DNA of 64,000 bases, taken from contig NC_080053.1 of NCBI RefSeq assembly GCF_026212465.1, positions 11,778,781-11,842,780 on the forward strand. Direction: 5' to 3'. The position numbers and the translations under genes were made by a program. Position 1 is the first letter of the stretch. The number at the start of each line of letters is the position of its first letter. Positions 13,247 to 25,700 of the stretch are shown here, piece after piece. The notes below the pieces were generated by a model. It was not told the origin of the DNA. It did not search any database and was given only the letters and a program-made list of their open reading frames with translations. The DNA comes from Amaranthus tricolor (taxonomy: Eukaryota > Streptophyta > Magnoliopsida > Caryophyllales > Amaranthaceae).

Positions 13247-13663
13247 CAAGTTCCAGAGAGAACCAAGCCTATATGAGAACCGTGAGAACCAGTCTCTCCG
13301 ATAAAAATGTTACTTTTTCACAGAAAATGTGTTACTTTTAGACAAAAAATTGTTACTTTTGTTTTTAAAAAAATCTTATACTTCTTGGCAAAAAAGTGTT
13401 ACTTTCAGAAAAAAATATAAATACAAAGTAACACGTTTTTTTCGAAAAGTAACACCTTTTTTGTAAAAAGTAACCCCATTATGTGAGCTTTTTTTAGAAT
13501 TTTTTTCTTGAAGTAACACTTATTTGCCTAAAAATATCATCTTTTTTTTCAAAAAAAATAACATTTTTTTGCCTAAAAGTAACACCTTTTTAGTGAAAAA
13601 GTAACACTTTTTTTGTCAAGCAGATTGGTGCTCATATAAGGATGGTTCTCACTTGAACTTCTT

Positions 13664-13753
<90 letters not shown>

Positions 13754-16700
13754 TTCTAATGAGAACCATCCATATATGAAAACCATGAATACCAATTTGT
13801 CTAACAAAAAAGTGTTATTTTTTTATTAAAAAAGACTTTACTTTTAGGCAAAAAAGTGCTACTTCTTTTTATGAAAAAGGTGGTACTTTTAAGCAAAAAA
13901 AAAAAGTGACACTCAGAAAAAATATTTTTTAAAAAAAATATTGAGCAAAACACTAACGAAAAAAGTGTTGCTTTTTACATAAAAAGGTATTACTTTTCGA
14001 ATAAAACGTGTTATTTTTTAGAGATTAATGAACAAGAAAAAATTGAAAAAAATAATATAAAATTTAGCTTTACATAAAAAGGTGTTAAGACAAAAAATTA
14101 TTACTTTTAGACAAATGTTACTTTATATTAAATTTTTTTTTGAAAAGTTTTTTTTTCTGAAAGTAACACTTTTTTGCTAAAATATACCGCTCTTTTTATT
14201 AAAAAGAAACACTTTTTTTGCCCAAAAGTATCACCTTTTTAGTTAAAAAGTATTACTTTTTGTCGGACAGATTGGTTTTCACGGTTATCATATAAACTTG
14301 GTTTTCACTGGATATAAGATTATAGTGGATAATATGTTAGAATAACAACTTATAATGGTTGTTACTCCATAACTTTAAATCACGAGTTACGAGGTTTTGT
14401 AGAACAATAATCTCTAAGTCCATAATAAAGTAGCCGTTACGTAACACAACTACCTCATTTTTTATTCCATGCTCCGTCCAATTCATCATGAAGTAGAAGA
14501 CTTCAATCAAATCGAACGCAAACTATATGACATGAAAAAAAAGATTTTTGTATTTTAAATGTCACATCATTGAGAAGTTCAAGTTTTAAAAAATCGAAAA
14601 GGAAAGATGAAAGAGAAGTAGATGTAGAAGATGGACATGAATTAAAAAATGTATCTAAAATAAAGTCTAACAAGAAACTAAAGGACCGGAAATATAAAAG
14701 AGAAAAAAATAACAAATTAATGGGTCCATCACAAGCAATAAAGAAGAAAAAGATATTAGATAAAAAGAAAAAAACCCATAAAAAGAATAAGATAGAATGA
14801 GAGTAAAGAGTAATGAGTGAAGACTGAAGAGAGAGAAAGGAAAAAAAGATTGAAGACTTCAAAGAGAGAGAAGAAGACCGTTGAATAGAGAGAAAAAAAA
14901 GATTGAAGACTTCAAAGAGAGAGAAGAAGACCGAGAACTTCACAGAGAAGAAAGAAGATTATAGACTTCAAAGAGAGACCACCAAAAGCTCTTTTTGACA
15001 AACAGAAGAAAGAAACATGAAAAGACGAATTTATTCCTTAAATAATATTTAAAAGCATCAAAATTCTCAACGTAATGACACATAAATTTTGATTCCTCCA
15101 ATAACATTCACGTAGAATTGGGTTTCGCGTGCAGTATCAAAGTAACTACGTAACATTGTTAGTAGTTTATGTATGGAACTGCCAACACTGTTAGCGGTTT
15201 CCTTAGTCGATTAAACTTCCATTGAAGTGGGTTTAGGCTAAAAAAAAGTAAAACTGGTAACAGTGTTAGCGACATAGTGAAAAAACAAGATCGCATCATA
15301 TTGTATCAAACGTATCGTAAAGGTTTTCAAATGAAATGAATCGTGATCATAGCAAAGGTGTAAAAAAACCGTATTTTAGGTGGTTTTACGCGAATATTTC
15401 ATGGCCTGGGCCGATATATAGCAGTACGGTAACACATCATCCCTTTTACTAGATCACCGTGTCTGTTACCGCATTTTCACACTATAACGGTTCCATAATT
15501 TTAAGAAAAACCGCTAATGGTGTTAGCATGTGATTTGTTTTCACCTTAACCCAATTCAATGGATACATAGAACTGCTAACAATGTTAGTGGTTCTTTAGT
15601 AAAGCCCCTAACATTGTTGCTGGCTTTATGTTGACTTGTTGAGCTTTTACGTAATCTCTAACAACATTAGGGACACGCTAAGAATGTATGTGGTTTAATC
15701 CAAAAATAAATCAATGAAGTAACAGTGCAACATTTCATGTAAAAACTTTTACTAGATAACTAAATCAAAAGAATGCATCCTAAATTCAAATAGCACATGG
15801 GGCTCAAACTTACCGTATTGTGTGGTTCCAATTCAGAATCAAACGGAACATCAAATGGATTACCAGACATCTTTTGAACATTGGCTATTTCACTCTGCCA
15901 AAATCAGAAAGACAATTCATAAATTTTGGAAAATTGTGCACACATTCATAATCTAAAGTTAGAAACGAAAGACAATACACCAACCATGAAAGGATGGTTC
16001 GGTTCAATAAATGAAGATCCTGAAGTAACATTAGACGGTAAAATAGGAAATGAGAATCCTTCAACAGAAGCTGTTTTCTGAATCCCATCAATAACAGAAT
16101 CCTTCCAGAATAGAATGCAAAACACATGTCAAATAATAATCCATCAATACCACCTTTAGGAAACCTAGATATAATAAGAAAATTTAAGATGGATCTCATA
16201 ACATGCCGTTGAGAAATAAGGAAATCCAATCATAAAAATATTATCACCTCGGAAGTTTTCAGATCACTTCTTAAGGATGTAATGTCAGTAGAAACTTGCA
16301 AGTTTATGCCTTGTTCATTGGCGTCTTCAAAGGCCTTCCACATCTGTCATTGATGAGAATCAAAGAAACATAATCAATTTCTACTTAATCAGATAAAAAA
16401 TATCTATTGGTAAATTTACATCTGAAAACAAAGAACACCACCACTTCCTAAAATAAAGCAAAGGCAACATGAAAGAACAGCACCAGAAAAACATTTTTTC
16501 CAAATCTCAACCAATCCGATCGAAGAAGAAGAAGACAGATAACAAATTGCAGAAGAATTCTTAGCATGATAAGGGAACTCCCATCAACCACATCAAAATC
16601 TCTAAATCCCTCAATCGCCAGATGCTTCATGTTTTCAAGAGTCATATTCAGGAACTCACCTGACTACTTGGCACGTTGGAAGGATCATAAACATTCTGTG

Positions 16701-19700
16701 CGCCTTCATTCCATGGATCCGACACCAAAGAGGGAGGTGATCGAACATTAGAACTATAAAAGTTCGGCCAATGCAACCCATCATTTGAGGGGGAAACAGA
16801 ATTTGGAAATGCTAAGGAAATCCCAGCCTTGGATCCAGCTCCTGATCCAGCAGTGCTTAAGGTAACAGTACTAACTGGACTGGGCTTAGGCAAATCAAAT
16901 GTAGCCCACCCCTCATTAATGATTGGTTCTGATGGCTCCGACACCTTTTGGTTTGACTCCTGACAAGGTGGATTCTGAGATGAATGAGAAAGAAAAGCTG
17001 AAGATGAGGAATAAAAGGCTTGTGGAAAATTTTGATTCACAACAGAAGAATCTGCAGCTGATTGAAATAAATCCGTCGATGCAACAAATCCATCTTTTGG
17101 TGCTTGAAAAAAATCACACCCCGAAACGGAATTTGATGCTGACACTGTCGGTGCTTCCTCAAAAAGATCCAATCCACCAAAATTTTCAGCACGCAACTGT
17201 GATGTTGAAGGAATGGTAGAGACTTTATTTTGAGAGGTGGCATTTGAGTGATTGGGCTCAACTTCGAATAAAGTACCAGAACCTGTTGACTGAAGAGATA
17301 CAGAGTTCTTCTCATATGATCCAACACTACCTGAAGACACAGTCCTCTGCAGGAAAACATTGATAACAACTGTAAGCATGGAAATAATGAACCTGAATAC
17401 AAATGTACATTATCTTCAAATATAGCATAAATACCACAAAGATTTATCAAACTAAAACTATGATAATCTGGAGCAAGTTAGCAATGAATTTCAATAATCA
17501 CAAATACCAGCAAAGACTATAGTGCAAAAAAGTGGTTTCCGTTTGCGATCTTAATTTTAAAAAACGCAAGGCAGTGTAAGGCGCTAAGCACTCCAAGCGT
17601 TAGGAGAAGGCGTAAGCTTTTAGGTTTGAGGTGCCCCAAAACCCAAATAAAAAAATCAAATTCAGAAGTAACAAAAAATTATTAAAAAAAAATTTTAAAA
17701 AAAAAAAAAAAGAAAAGAAACCAAACCTAGAAAAACCCATAAGAGAAATAAAGAAAAGAGAAGAGAAACAAAGAAGATGAATTGAGAAAGCATATGTAGT
17801 AGGCGCCCACATCCATAGCGTAAAAACAAGGCCGCATCTCATCGCATTGGTCGCGTTATAAAGGTTTTCAAGACAAACGAACCCATATTTCTTGCGTCGT
17901 AAAGGTGTAAAAAAAACCGCGATTTGGGCCGTTCAAAGAATTTCTTATAATTCAACCGATATTAGGAGGTACAATAACATCAAACTTCTACCGCAATCGC
18001 GACCGCATTTTTACACTGCCCGCTTCAATTGGGCTTTATCTAAGACTAAGATCAAAAATCACTCTAAGATGCTCTACTCAGGTATCATGAAGCGCTCTTA
18101 GGCGCTCACCTTACAAAATCGCCTCCTAGCCCTATCAAGGCACCTAGCCATCATCTAGCCCTATCAAGTTGCTTGGTCATCATTGGCCCAAAGAGCTCAC
18201 CATAGGCAAGCTTCTCACAATTAAGGTTGCGCTTGTGATAGTAATCACAATGATGTGGTTTTAGGGGTGATACGAGTTGAGAATAAGGGCATGTTCCCTT
18301 GGACTACTAACAACTCAACTAAACTAGAGTCTTAAGTGATGTGGTAAATGGAAATTTAAATTTCTAGTAGTTGGAGTATTGGGGAGGATAGGCCCTAAGT
18401 CCATACTCCATAGCTCTAGCCTCCAAGTGACTAAACAATTCATTGGTCATAACCAATAGTTACAAGAAACTGAAAACACCCATTGAATCTTGCTTTGGAA
18501 TCTTTGTTTTTGAAACTAAATAAACGTTTTTTAAACTACATTCCCCAAATGATTTTTTCCCAAGCCCAAAACCATATATAATACTATAAACCCTTCTTTT
18601 ATTTTCTTTTTTACCCTTGTCTTTTCATTTTAGTCATTTTCTTTTCTTACCTTCTTTTACTAATTTGTTAAAAAAAAATTATACCTACATTTTTCATGTT
18701 TTGAAAACTCAAAAATTAATGTTTCTTGTTTCTGTTTCTGTTTGTCGTATCAAATCATATTTTGTTTCTGATAACATTGGTCATTGCATTATCTGCTAAC
18801 AAGCCCCTCTCGTTGAAACCACTCTTCCAAACCTCCTTGAAAATTCTTTTCCATGATTTTTTTTAATTAGGCACTTAAATTCAAAAGGTGAGAGGTTAAT
18901 TGAGGCGCATAAGGTACCTAAAGCTTAGGAACAAGGAGCAAAGTAAAAGTGTGAGCTTTTTGTAGACAAAACAAATTTTTTGTTCTTACAAAATAACTTA
19001 AAGCATATTTAGCACTCAAAACAATATGATATTTACATTATAATTGCATATATGATATAAAACATTTGCTATCTTTGTAGTCAGTAATATAGTGAAAAAT
19101 GTAGCAAAATGGTACCTATACCCACATTTTAAATTAATTTATCTAGTTATCACATTATCATCAAAGAGAAACGACAAAATGAAGAACCCAAACGAATAGA
19201 ATATAACTAAAGAATTCGAAATAAATAAGACAGAAAAATCAAAGAAGTGGAAATTTGAAAGAAAGGAAATCAAAAGAAAAACAAGCAAAAAAAGTAGACA
19301 GAAAGTAGAAGAAAAATAAACTTGAAAGAAGAAGATACCCAAACAAAGAAGAAAATAAGAAATCGAAGACTCCATAGGAAGAGGAGAAAAATGATGAAGA
19401 ATCCTCAAGAAAGAAGATAAAAGAAAAGAATTTTTTTTCTTTTTTTTAAAAAAGAAAAAGAGGTACCTAGTGCCTAATGGTGGAGGACGCACAGGCTAAA
19501 GATTTAAACTGCAAGTAAATTCTTATTTATTTTTTTTCCTCAATCTCTTTTTCTGTCTACAAAACGTAAATTTCAAAGATAATTCTATTTAAGTATAATT
19601 GTTCTATGGAAGGTCATTAAAAAAAACAACCTTTTTCTCCCAAAAGAAAAACCAAAAGTACATAAAGCACAAGGCACAAAGGAGCACAAAAACACACGTC

Positions 19701-22700
19701 CAAGTCCAGATTAAGAAAAGCAATGTTTCTAGAGTTGTAAGGCGCATTTTTATAATTAAGCTCCAACATAAACTCTTAACATAAATTATAACTCCTACTA
19801 ACAAATATAATGACGTGTACCAAGTCTCAAATAAATACAACCCAATCCTTTTAGAACTCTAACAATGTGTCCCAATCTATCTAGATTTATTTGGATTACA
19901 ACTTGAAACCATATAAATCTCTAATTCAACCCGAACTCCTAAACTTAATCGAATCCTTTTCCCAAGTAAAATCCACCACCTTAAAACCATAAAACCTATT
20001 GATTCAACATGAAGGAAATATATAAGCATTTGTTATCATTTTTCTAACTACTAAGATAGTGCTAATTAGCACGAGATAGTGCCAAAACCCATATTCTAGA
20101 ACAATCTATCTAATCTAAGTGTTATCACGTTGTTATCAGAAGGAGAAGAAAAAACTTAAGCACCCAAAAGAGAGAATAAAAAATGAAGGACATAATAAAC
20201 AAAAAAAACAAAAAAAACAAAAAATTGAAAGAAAAAGAAAAAAATTAAAAGAAAGAACCAACAGAAAATTGAAGCTATAGAAAATCAAAGAAGAAAAGAC
20301 AAAAAAGATGAAGACAAAAATTTCAAGCTAAACGAGAAGAAAAGGAAGTTGAAAATTCTTAAAGAAACAAAAAAATGAAGAATCCATTAGATATTTAGTG
20401 GTGGTGGAGGCACCTCGAGAAAAGTCCGCTAACTTAAAAACCGTAAGGAAATCCATATTTTTCCTTATTTCTCTTTTTCTCTTTACGAAAACAAGAGCAA
20501 ATCATTGTCCTTTTCTATCACTCTCTTCAAAGACAATTCTATTTTGTTCTATGAAAGATTAATAATCAATGTTTTCTCAAAAAAAAAATTAAAGCACATG
20601 TAGTGCAAGGCGTAATACGTGTGGGCCAACAATTTTTTTTGAGCTTACGTCGCAAGCACGCCCATTGGGGTGCTTTTGAAAACTGAGTTAGGCAGTGAAA
20701 AATGTATGTCAGCATATACCAGGTTAATGAAATAATGATTTTTTGATGCCAATCCACCGAATAAACTAGTAAGAAATAAACAGAGTATCTCTATCTCATG
20801 TTTCCGTTTCAGGCATATATGACACATGACAATACAAACACCACATTTCCATATCATATAAGAAAGGCCAAAAAGACTTGTATCCAAAAGAACTGAATTC
20901 CCTAACTGGCCTTAGTAAACAAGAAATCCCAAAAGAACATCAGGTGAGCCTCATGGAGACATATAACTGGCATGCATGTGTCCACTCCTAATCCAACACA
21001 AGAAACATCACAATTGCCTATATACTTCCTAACAAGGATTATGGAGGTCTCATGAGAAGACCATGAGGGCAATTTCAGTTGTTAAATGAAGCTTAATTCA
21101 TCAAGAGATGAATTGAGTTTTAACAACGAGAAGCATCATTAGAACAAATGCTTGACAGTAAATAAGGAATTGTGTGGATGTCCATTTCCACACTTGTTCT
21201 TCTTTCCAATTTCTATTGGGCTAGTCACGCTTTAGCATTAGATAAACAAAGTTCATTACAACATGGCCCTCCCATCTAGCAGGTGTTCTACGACATATAA
21301 TCACACAATCAGAAAGCATAGTAAGTATAAACCAGTTGTGTTAGAAATATAACCTGTGGGCGTGGCAAGGGAGCTTTGTCAATGTCTCTCTTTGCATAAG
21401 TTTCAGTATATGTGCTTGATGTCTGTCGATGAAGACCATCAATTATTTCTCTCGAGGAATCAGAGTTAGGACTTGAAAATCCATCATCTTTCTGAAGATT
21501 TGGGGACTGCTGACCAGACTTGAATGGATCACCACCACTTGACATGGAATAGTCAGAAACACGTGAGCTGGAACCTTCATTGGCGAATCTGTCCTCGTAA
21601 AAATGCTCACTAAAACGACCAGGACTGTATATAAAACTTGCAGCCTTTCTAGTAAGGGAACCAATGGGCTTTCTCTTTAGCCGGTCTTCATACTGAAAAT
21701 CATAAGGCGGACTTTGAGAGAAAGAGTGATATGAACTGGCTCGCCTGGTCTCATCTCCAACGTTCATTTGGCTCTAATACATACAAACAGATCAGTAAAA
21801 CTTTGCAAAAATTCACAATTCCCTAATTAAAACCAAAGACATTCAAAAAACAAGCAAGAAATAAATTTCCAGCAAACTTCCATGAAAATATAGCTGAAGA
21901 ATTTGTTAAGGAACAACTCACCTGCATGTCCCTGGGAGGCTTCTCAGAATTGTTCCCAGCAGCATATTTACGATCTATATAGACAGCCTTAATGAACTCT
22001 CGGATCTTGTCAACATTACTACAGGAAATATAATGAGTCCCTTACAATTTTCAATATGATGTGCAATATTAGAAAGCAACAAACGATTATTTACCTACTG
22101 TTTGGCTGTCGCTGTCTATGAAGATCCCAATTCTTCAAATATATTTCCCTTGCTCGCTAAAAACCATTAGCTTATATAAGAAGGGGCTCACAGACACTAA
22201 AACATACGAGAAATTATGCTCTTAAACGAGACCAATGTCAATATTTACCTGATTACCCCCATTTTGAAGTGCTTCAACTTCTTGAGAGGTGAATTTTGAC
22301 ATAGAAACCGACTTCACACGATGTGTAAACTCACGACTGTGTCAAGAATCATTCATCAAGAAAATATAAATCATCATGAAACAGTCTGTACGGAAGGCAA
22401 GTAGAAGAGAAAAGGCAACATAACAGATAATCAGAAATGACATAGCCAAAATAGTTCAAATCCTTTCAAACCACATTCACTTTGAAAATAATGATGAGAT
22501 ATCATTCAAAACCTATGTAAGCCACTCAACAGGGAATATTTACAGTTCTTGACCACTTCTTACTACATATATGAACCGGGGGCATCAAAATTGTCCAAGT
22601 TCAAAACCCAAAGACAAGTGATCAAGAAAGCCTCACAAAACATACGAGCAAATATCAAAGATTAATCAGATATAACTAAAAAAGCTATGATACCATAAAA

Positions 22701-25700
22701 TATTGATTTCTCATATAAATTCAAGAATTAGCTACTACATTCAAAAACAACAATCAGGCCTCAAATGTCTGCAATGCTGCAACAGGATCATGAACTGCAG
22801 AGCAAAAACAATAATTTCCTCTAAAAATTAAAAAATTAAAAAAAAAAAACACTCAAAGGACCAAAACTTAAGCCTTTTACCCAAAAAAATCAAGTTATTT
22901 TCCAACTATCAAAAGCTAGATGCCTAGATGGACTGGCATGTAATCTCCAGATAAAGACAGATTGAGCTTACTACCTCTACAAGAGTAATTTCTCAGTGTA
23001 AAATTTGAGCTTATTGAAAAAGCAAAGCATCAAGTCCATGCAAAAAATAATAATCAAATTCAAAGTTAGTAGAATCGGGAATTTACTTCGGGTCTATTCT
23101 CTTCAAAAAAAAATCTACTTATGTTGAGAACATTTGAATTAAGAATTAATCAGTTGAGATGATCTCAGTTCAACACCAATAATAAGTTCAAAAGATATTT
23201 ATGGTGGTTCTAGGAAGGTTCTAGTAATGTTTCTTAGCAAGCATATGATTTTTCCCCTAAAGCAACATTCAACAAGTTGCCACTGTCTAGCAGTCATAGA
23301 TTTACAAGTTCCAAGTCAAAATGCATTCAAAAATGCTCATTTGTACTTGTAGGCTACCTCCACCTCAATAATGCCATGATTGTTCTTACAAAGGGAAATA
23401 TATGTCCAAATTGGTCACGTGTGCAGACCAACCATTTAGCAGCAGAACAAAATACTTACTGTATTCCACTACATATCATGCATACAAATGTCCAAAAGGT
23501 AGTACACACATATTGAGGACCCTGCAAAAACAAAAATTAAAGCATGTCAAATAAGTAGCAAATAAGAATAAAACACTTAATCCTCCACAATAAAAAAAAA
23601 TATTACACTCCATCTCAATTGACACGTATTCCATAGAGTAAAAACAAGGTTGCATTGCATCACATCGACCACCTTGTAAAGGTTTTCAAAACAAACGAAC
23701 CGATATCTCCCGCGCTGTAATAGGTGTAAAATAACGCTTTGGGTCATATCAAGGGATGTCTTATAAGTCAACTGATATTTAGGCGTGATGACCGCATCAT
23801 TCCTCTTACCGCATCACCGCTTTATTACTGTGATCGCATCCATTACCGCCTTTTTACATTATGACACATTATGTAATATTTTAACTTTTTAAAAATATAA
23901 TTCATTTATTTATTTATTTATTTATTAAATGTAAAAAAAAGACCACCCACTTTCACCCCTCTTAACTTCCATAAATTGGTTTTAAAACCACCTACCACAC
24001 TTTTCTTATCCCTGAACTATACTACAATCTACACCCTTCGTTATAACTTTCCACAACTATTTCATAGTCACTAGTAAATTATACACCCTATATAAGTAGT
24101 TTCATTTTCATTCCTCGTACTATTCTTATTTTACTATTACTCCTCATCCATTCTTTCTTTTTTTTCTCATCTCTTAATCAAATTCAACCATATCCAACTT
24201 GCAAATATACAAGAAATCAGAAAACGAATACGTAGACTAAGAATACTAAAAGCATATGTTTAATATTTCTAGGCATATTTCAAAACGAAATTCTCAATGT
24301 CCTTCTAAATTCTAATTAGTGTTATCCCGTTAGTATTACGAGTTATGTGGTAATGCATATAAATGTGAAGTATGATTTTTATCTATATATTATGATGTAT
24401 GTATTTAATATTAAGTTATGTTATGTCTAGTACTACTTATGTTATTACTATCATAGTGTAAAAACAAGGCTGTATTGCATCGCATTGGCCGCATTGTAAA
24501 GGTTTTCAAAACAAACGAACTGATATTTCCTGCATTGTAAGGTGTAAAAAATCGATGTTAAAATGATGACTTGGTGAGTTGTTATGAATTGTTCGTATTG
24601 AACCGGTACCGAGACGCTACCTGAGATGCTGATTGTGGCGTTCCGATTTGCGGAGGATAGAACAAATCTAAAATTCAAAGAGAAAGGACTTAATTTATAG
24701 GCCTTAATGCATCCGAAGGTTGAAAACTTGAATTCCACAATTGACAGCGCACTTGATGCTTCACCTTCCATAGTTAGTTCATATGTTTAAAGAAACTGAA
24801 GAGATTTCTAGGAAAATTTGTAAAAACTAGAGAAAGGAATGCTTATTTCAAAAAAGTGACGGTTCACAATTCACATGGTAAAAAGTATTCTTAGACTCTT
24901 GATTAAAGTGAGATACTAGTACTTTGTTTAATTGGTTTAATTGAAAAGTTGTAAATGAAATATTTTTTATATTCCAAGTTGTTAAACCGTGGATAAAAAA
25001 TAGTACACTCTATTCTCGAATGACAAGTTAGTACTCTTACGTTAGAGCATTTCAAATTGTACTAATAGATATAAAATGGCATCATCAAATACTAATTTGT
25101 CCCAACCATTTAACCCTATTGTATGGAGCACATACTCTTACGTTCATAATGTCAAGAGAAATCGATTAAATGCTACTCGTGCTGATAAATTGGTTTTTAT
25201 TTATTCAAAAATAAAATTGTTCACATTTCATGCGACATGGACCTAGATTTTTCATATTTGTTTCTATTGGTTAAATTTTGTCTTTATTTAGATTTACATT
25301 TATGATTTATAATTTATGTAATTAAATTTCATGATCTAAAAATCGGTTTAGGAGCTTTCATATAATAAGGCTTTTATTTTGGTAAGATTGAGTCGCATTT
25401 TGTTTCCTATGGTTCCAAAACTTAAAATTATTGTTTCTCATTCATTTTTGTTTCTTGTATCGAATTGAATCTCGTTTTGTGCAACATTGGTCCTAATAGT
25501 TGACAAACTTCCGATTTCCATAAATGGCAAGTTTCCCTTATCCTACATAATATTTTGGACCCCCAAAACCAAAATTGTTAGAACTATCCCCACACAAATA
25601 TTAAAATAAAAGTGGAACTATATATAAACTAACTTCCTTCTCCCTCTTCTTTCACAAGCCAATACCTCTAAGACCAACTTTTTCATTCTCACTCCTAACC

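Larger units (their letters stand above)
11879..15813 (-). other. AGD14 intron 10: repeat-filled
   Basis: This 3.9-kb intron contains two (TA)n arrays, two Micron-like MITEs, a purine-rich tandem repeat, a palindrome-bearing repeat and one copy of the CATAGTG MITE. 11879-13150 is AT-rich with degenerate repeated phrases (ctcatgaacaactcataaac) and no coding signal. Confidence 0.8.

Noticed and set aside
14503..14943. Minus-strand frame of 146 codons, Phe/Leu/Ser-rich and membrane-like
   Set aside because: It is the complement of a purine-rich tandem repeat. The apparent hydrophobicity comes from base composition.
24451..24771. Minus-strand frame of 106 codons starting [20 protein letters not shown]
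   Set aside because: It lies in AGD14 intron 1 and runs into a truncated MITE copy. No domain or conserved motif is recognisable, so I do not call a gene.
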